Below, in pieces: positions 61,462 through 64,000 of a stretch of DNA of 64,000 nucleotides (position 1 is its first letter; each line of letters begins with the position of its first letter). Both the position numbers and the translations under genes were made by a program. The notes beneath the pieces are model-generated. The model was not told where the DNA came from, made no database searches, and was given only the letters and a program-made list of their open reading frames with translations. Location: assembly GCA_002189035.1 (NCBI GenBank), contig CM007989.1:2356001-2420000 (forward strand), written 5' to 3'. The DNA comes from Utricularia gibba. Lineage: Eukaryota; Streptophyta; Magnoliopsida; Lamiales; Lentibulariaceae.

Positions 61462-63431
61462 ACATTTATATTTATTGCAATTATGATTAAGGTTTTTTTC
61501 TCACATCTGACTTCGATGACTCTTTGGAGCTTTTTAAAATCTGCGAGATGCATGATCTCTGGTCTGTCTGCAACTAAAATCCATCTTTTAAGCTTTAAAG
61601 TTGAATGGAGCTTTCGGGGTTATAATTTCTTAGAATTTTTGGTTTCTACTATCTTTTTTTTCATTGATCAGTGGCTTTGAAAAACAGGAATGATTTACAG
61701 ACAGAATTACGCTCTGCTTGCAATCGTACTGCTATATCCCGCTCCAAGTAGCCTGCCACGGTATTTTCGTATCCCCAAGATGATGAATTTAGTATAGTTA
61801 ACACCCATCACAGATTTCTGTTATTTTTTTCTCGGGGTCTTGTGAAAGTCCGTTAATTAATTACAGTAGGTGCACTCCCCCAGTAGCATGGCATGGTACC
61901 TCCTCCCCCTCAAGTAATCCTCGCAACCTACGCAGCAGGTAAGAGAATTGGGGCTTTCACTGTATTGCCTTTGGTGTTTTTTTCTCTAAACTGACCAAAA
62001 AATGGCATCTTCTTGAGTTTGTGTCGAAGATAACCTATCAATCTGCTTCTGCATTTGCTAGTTGGTTTCCACAACTGATTATGGGTGATCCAGGAATGAC
62101 AGCATAATAACAGCCAGCAGGCCTGCAGCTCAATGCTACGTGGGTTTGGCCATTTGACCCAGCTTTCATCACCGATACCTCCCATGGAAATTCAGCATCC
62201 TGGAGCCGTAAGATTACCAGAATAAAGGGCAATATTACTCCCCGAAGTTTTTTCTCCATATTCATAGCAGTTTAGCATGCAGTATCCAGGTATGATTTAC
62301 GTTGACAAACTGTTTCTGAGTTGTTACTTCCCCTGCGATGTTAACATGTTGATCTAATTTATCCTGTCATCAGATTAGAAGTACTTGAATTGAACTTCAT
62401 GCTTACTCATGATATTATAGGTTCAGTTTGTTGATTGTAAATCATAGATCCATCAAAATATCACATTTTCCATGTATTTTGATGAACTTCGATGAACATA
62501 TCATATGAAAACTGACTTGCAGAACAACTATTAGTAGGTCAAGTACAACAACTACCTGATGCCTATGCAATCACTCCTCACGTGGAAGTCCCAACATTCG
62601 ACATCATAACCTCACTCCTCAGTCTTCAAGTGCAACTGCCTTCCTTGTACTGTTTATCCCGCTTGGCAGCCCTATTTGTCTCAGATTTGAGGCTGAGGGG
62701 CGTTTCTCTATCAGCATCTGCATATCTCTTATAGAACCTGCTCCTTGCAACTCGGAGGAGCTTCTGTCATTAAGGCGTGCCGTGCATTTTGCACCGAACC
62801 AATCATCAGGATCACCTCGGCAACACCAAATGGGATCCTACATCATGTATTCCCGGATGTTACGTTCAGATTTTGAAAATCAATGTACTTGTGTCGTGGG
62901 AGCAGCCATTCCTTCGCTTACCAGACCCTTTATCGACCCAAGTACAGAGGGCACTTATTACCAGTACCTGCGCAGCTAGAAGAAAGGAAAAGGAGATCAC
63001 CCTGAGGAATGTTGACACCTCTGAGGTGTAAGAACAATAGTTCTCAGTTCCATCAATTCACCTTGGGGATGTTCAAAATGTTGCAGAATTGACATGTACT
63101 GTAGATCAGAAGCATGAACTCACACCAGATCTTTTCTCTTTCTGCAATGAAAGCAGGGTCCAGGGATTCCAAATCCAACGCAAAAACACTCAACAGGGGA
63201 TTGGAGTTAAAGAAGTTAAAGTCTGCGTGAATCAGGATTGAGCATTTGGTTTTTTTAATAAACTGTATCCATCTACCATTGCTTACCGATCATCAAATAA
63301 TTTAGTCAAAATATTCAACTGGCAAGAGACTTTTTAAAAATTGATTCTAAATCCAAGACATTCTAAGCCTACAATGCTTCATACTACAGATTGGGAAAAC
63401 AGTATATCTTTTTTTATTATTATAAGCATAC
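61462..63431. other. Convergent intergenic region with an uncharacterised open frame
   Basis: About 2 kb between the JmjC and PPR genes, which point toward each other. It has both 3' untranslated regions. On the plus strand a frame without ATG at its start stays open from about 62567 to 62979 (see findings), but I find no splice-supported gene around it. Confidence 0.45.
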
Positions 63432-64000
63432 TTATGGTAGCTGAATCAAACTGTTTGCAGGAGCTTTTACAAGTCCAATGCCATCCATCAGGAGCCTGAC
63501 TTTCTCTGCATCATCAAACCTTCCAACTGCAGAATAAATATTTCCCAGAAGCACATAGTTTCCTGTATTTGTTGGTTCCAACTTAAACAGCTTCCTGGCT
63601 GCCAATTCGCCAAGCTCGAGGTTTTCATGTACCACACAGGAGCCAAGCAGTGCACCCCAAACAGCAGGGCAAGAATCATAAGGCATGTTCTTGATCACCG
63701 TGTATGCCTCATCGAGCCGATTAGCGCGTCCAAGGAGATCAACGATGCAGGTATAGTGTTCACTTTGTAGACATTTTTTATGATTCTTCTGCATGAAGTT
63801 AAACAAGTCAAATCCCTCGTCCACTAGACCTGCATGCCCACAAGCATGCAGTACGGAAGTAAGGGTTACTTCATTTGGTTTAACTCCGGACTGAACCATC
63901 TCCTTGAAAAGAGACATAGCAACCTCGCCATGGCCATGCTTCCCATAACCAGCGATTATCACACTCCATGATACAATGTCTCTGTACCTCCCTGAGAGTG
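63432..64000 (-). CDS. Pentatricopeptide repeat protein, PLS class with E motif, C-terminal part
   Basis: An open frame runs from the right edge of the window to a stop at 63432 and encodes the last 189 or so residues. PPR repeats are clear (DIVSWSVIIAGYGKHGHGEV; VKPNEVTLTSVLHACGHAGL). The end has the typical E-type tail: HYTCIVDLLGRANRLDEAY, WGALLGSCVVHENLELGELA, NTGNYVLLGNIYSAVGRFDD. It ends shortly after AEKVRLLMDGIGL, without a DYW domain. PLS-class PPR proteins bind organellar RNA and usually guide C-to-U editing. The N-terminus lies outside the window, and no intron is seen in the visible part, as expected for the family. Confidence 0.92.
   Translation of the reverse strand, partial: LSGRYRDIVSWSVIIAGYGKHGHGEVAMSLFKEMVQSGVKPNEVTLTSVLHACGHAGLVDEGFDLFNFMQKNHKKCLQSEHYTCIVDLLGRANRLDEAYTVIKNMPYDSCPAVWGALLGSCVVHENLELGELAARKLFKLEPTNTGNYVLLGNIYSAVGRFDDAEKVRLLMDGIGLVKAPANSLIQLP

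Overview
This window is nuclear DNA from a flowering plant, almost certainly a eudicot. The spliced GT-AG genes are plant-specific families or plant versions of conserved genes: HEN1, root-type FNR, YTH-containing CPSF30, CYP710A, WRKY IIc, GDSL esterases, an ankyrin/Raf-like ILK kinase and a PLS-type PPR protein. It is gene-dense (about 17 protein genes, one snRNA gene and one pseudogene in 64 kb), introns are mostly short and AT-rich, and I recognise no transposable element. I reconstructed exons by hand from splice sites, reading phase and remembered family sequence, so boundaries are predictions.

Layout. 0-1.2 kb (+): 3' exons of an ESCRT-III VPS2/CHMP2 gene. 1.5-28.2 kb: a long minus-strand series, HEN1 (small-RNA methyltransferase), a decayed WPP-domain-associated coiled-coil gene, root ferredoxin-NADP reductase, augmin subunit 2, CPSF30 with YTH domain, cation-chloride cotransporter CCC1 and cullin 4. 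CPSF30 and CCC1 are also neighbours in Arabidopsis (At1g30460/At1g30450), with a root FNR gene close by, so part of this order looks ancestral. 28.9-33.5 kb (+): a DUF642 cell-wall protein, the sterol C-22 desaturase CYP710A and a U4 spliceosomal RNA gene with a USE/TATA Pol II promoter. 34-45.3 kb (-): a SAC-domain phosphoinositide phosphatase, a GDSL esterase, a candidate small spliced gene of unknown function and a group IIc WRKY factor. 48.8-50.3 kb (+): a second GDSL esterase. 50.5-56.3 kb (-): ankyrin-ILK kinase, oil-body-associated protein and a conserved 84-residue membrane protein. 57-61.5 kb (+): a WRC/zinc-finger/JmjC protein. 63.4 kb to the edge (-): a PPR protein.

The genes are mostly housekeeping or regulatory and do not form one pathway. 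Several concern RNA (HEN1, CPSF30, U4) or chromatin and protein turnover (JmjC, CUL4).

Most notable: (1) six reading-frame breaks, each a single-base shortening of a short homopolymer, all between 18.5 and 39.9 kb, in CCC1, CUL4 (twice), DUF642, CYP710A (inside the haem loop) and one GDSL gene, while about ten other multi-exon genes read cleanly; (2) an intact-looking U4 snRNA gene; (3) an ILK kinase with HGD and DFD instead of HRD and DFG; (4) a JmjC protein whose three usual iron ligands all look replaced; (5) a 146-bp tandem duplication just upstream of the ILK start; (6) a phase-consistent candidate gene at 42.9-43.7 kb that I cannot identify.
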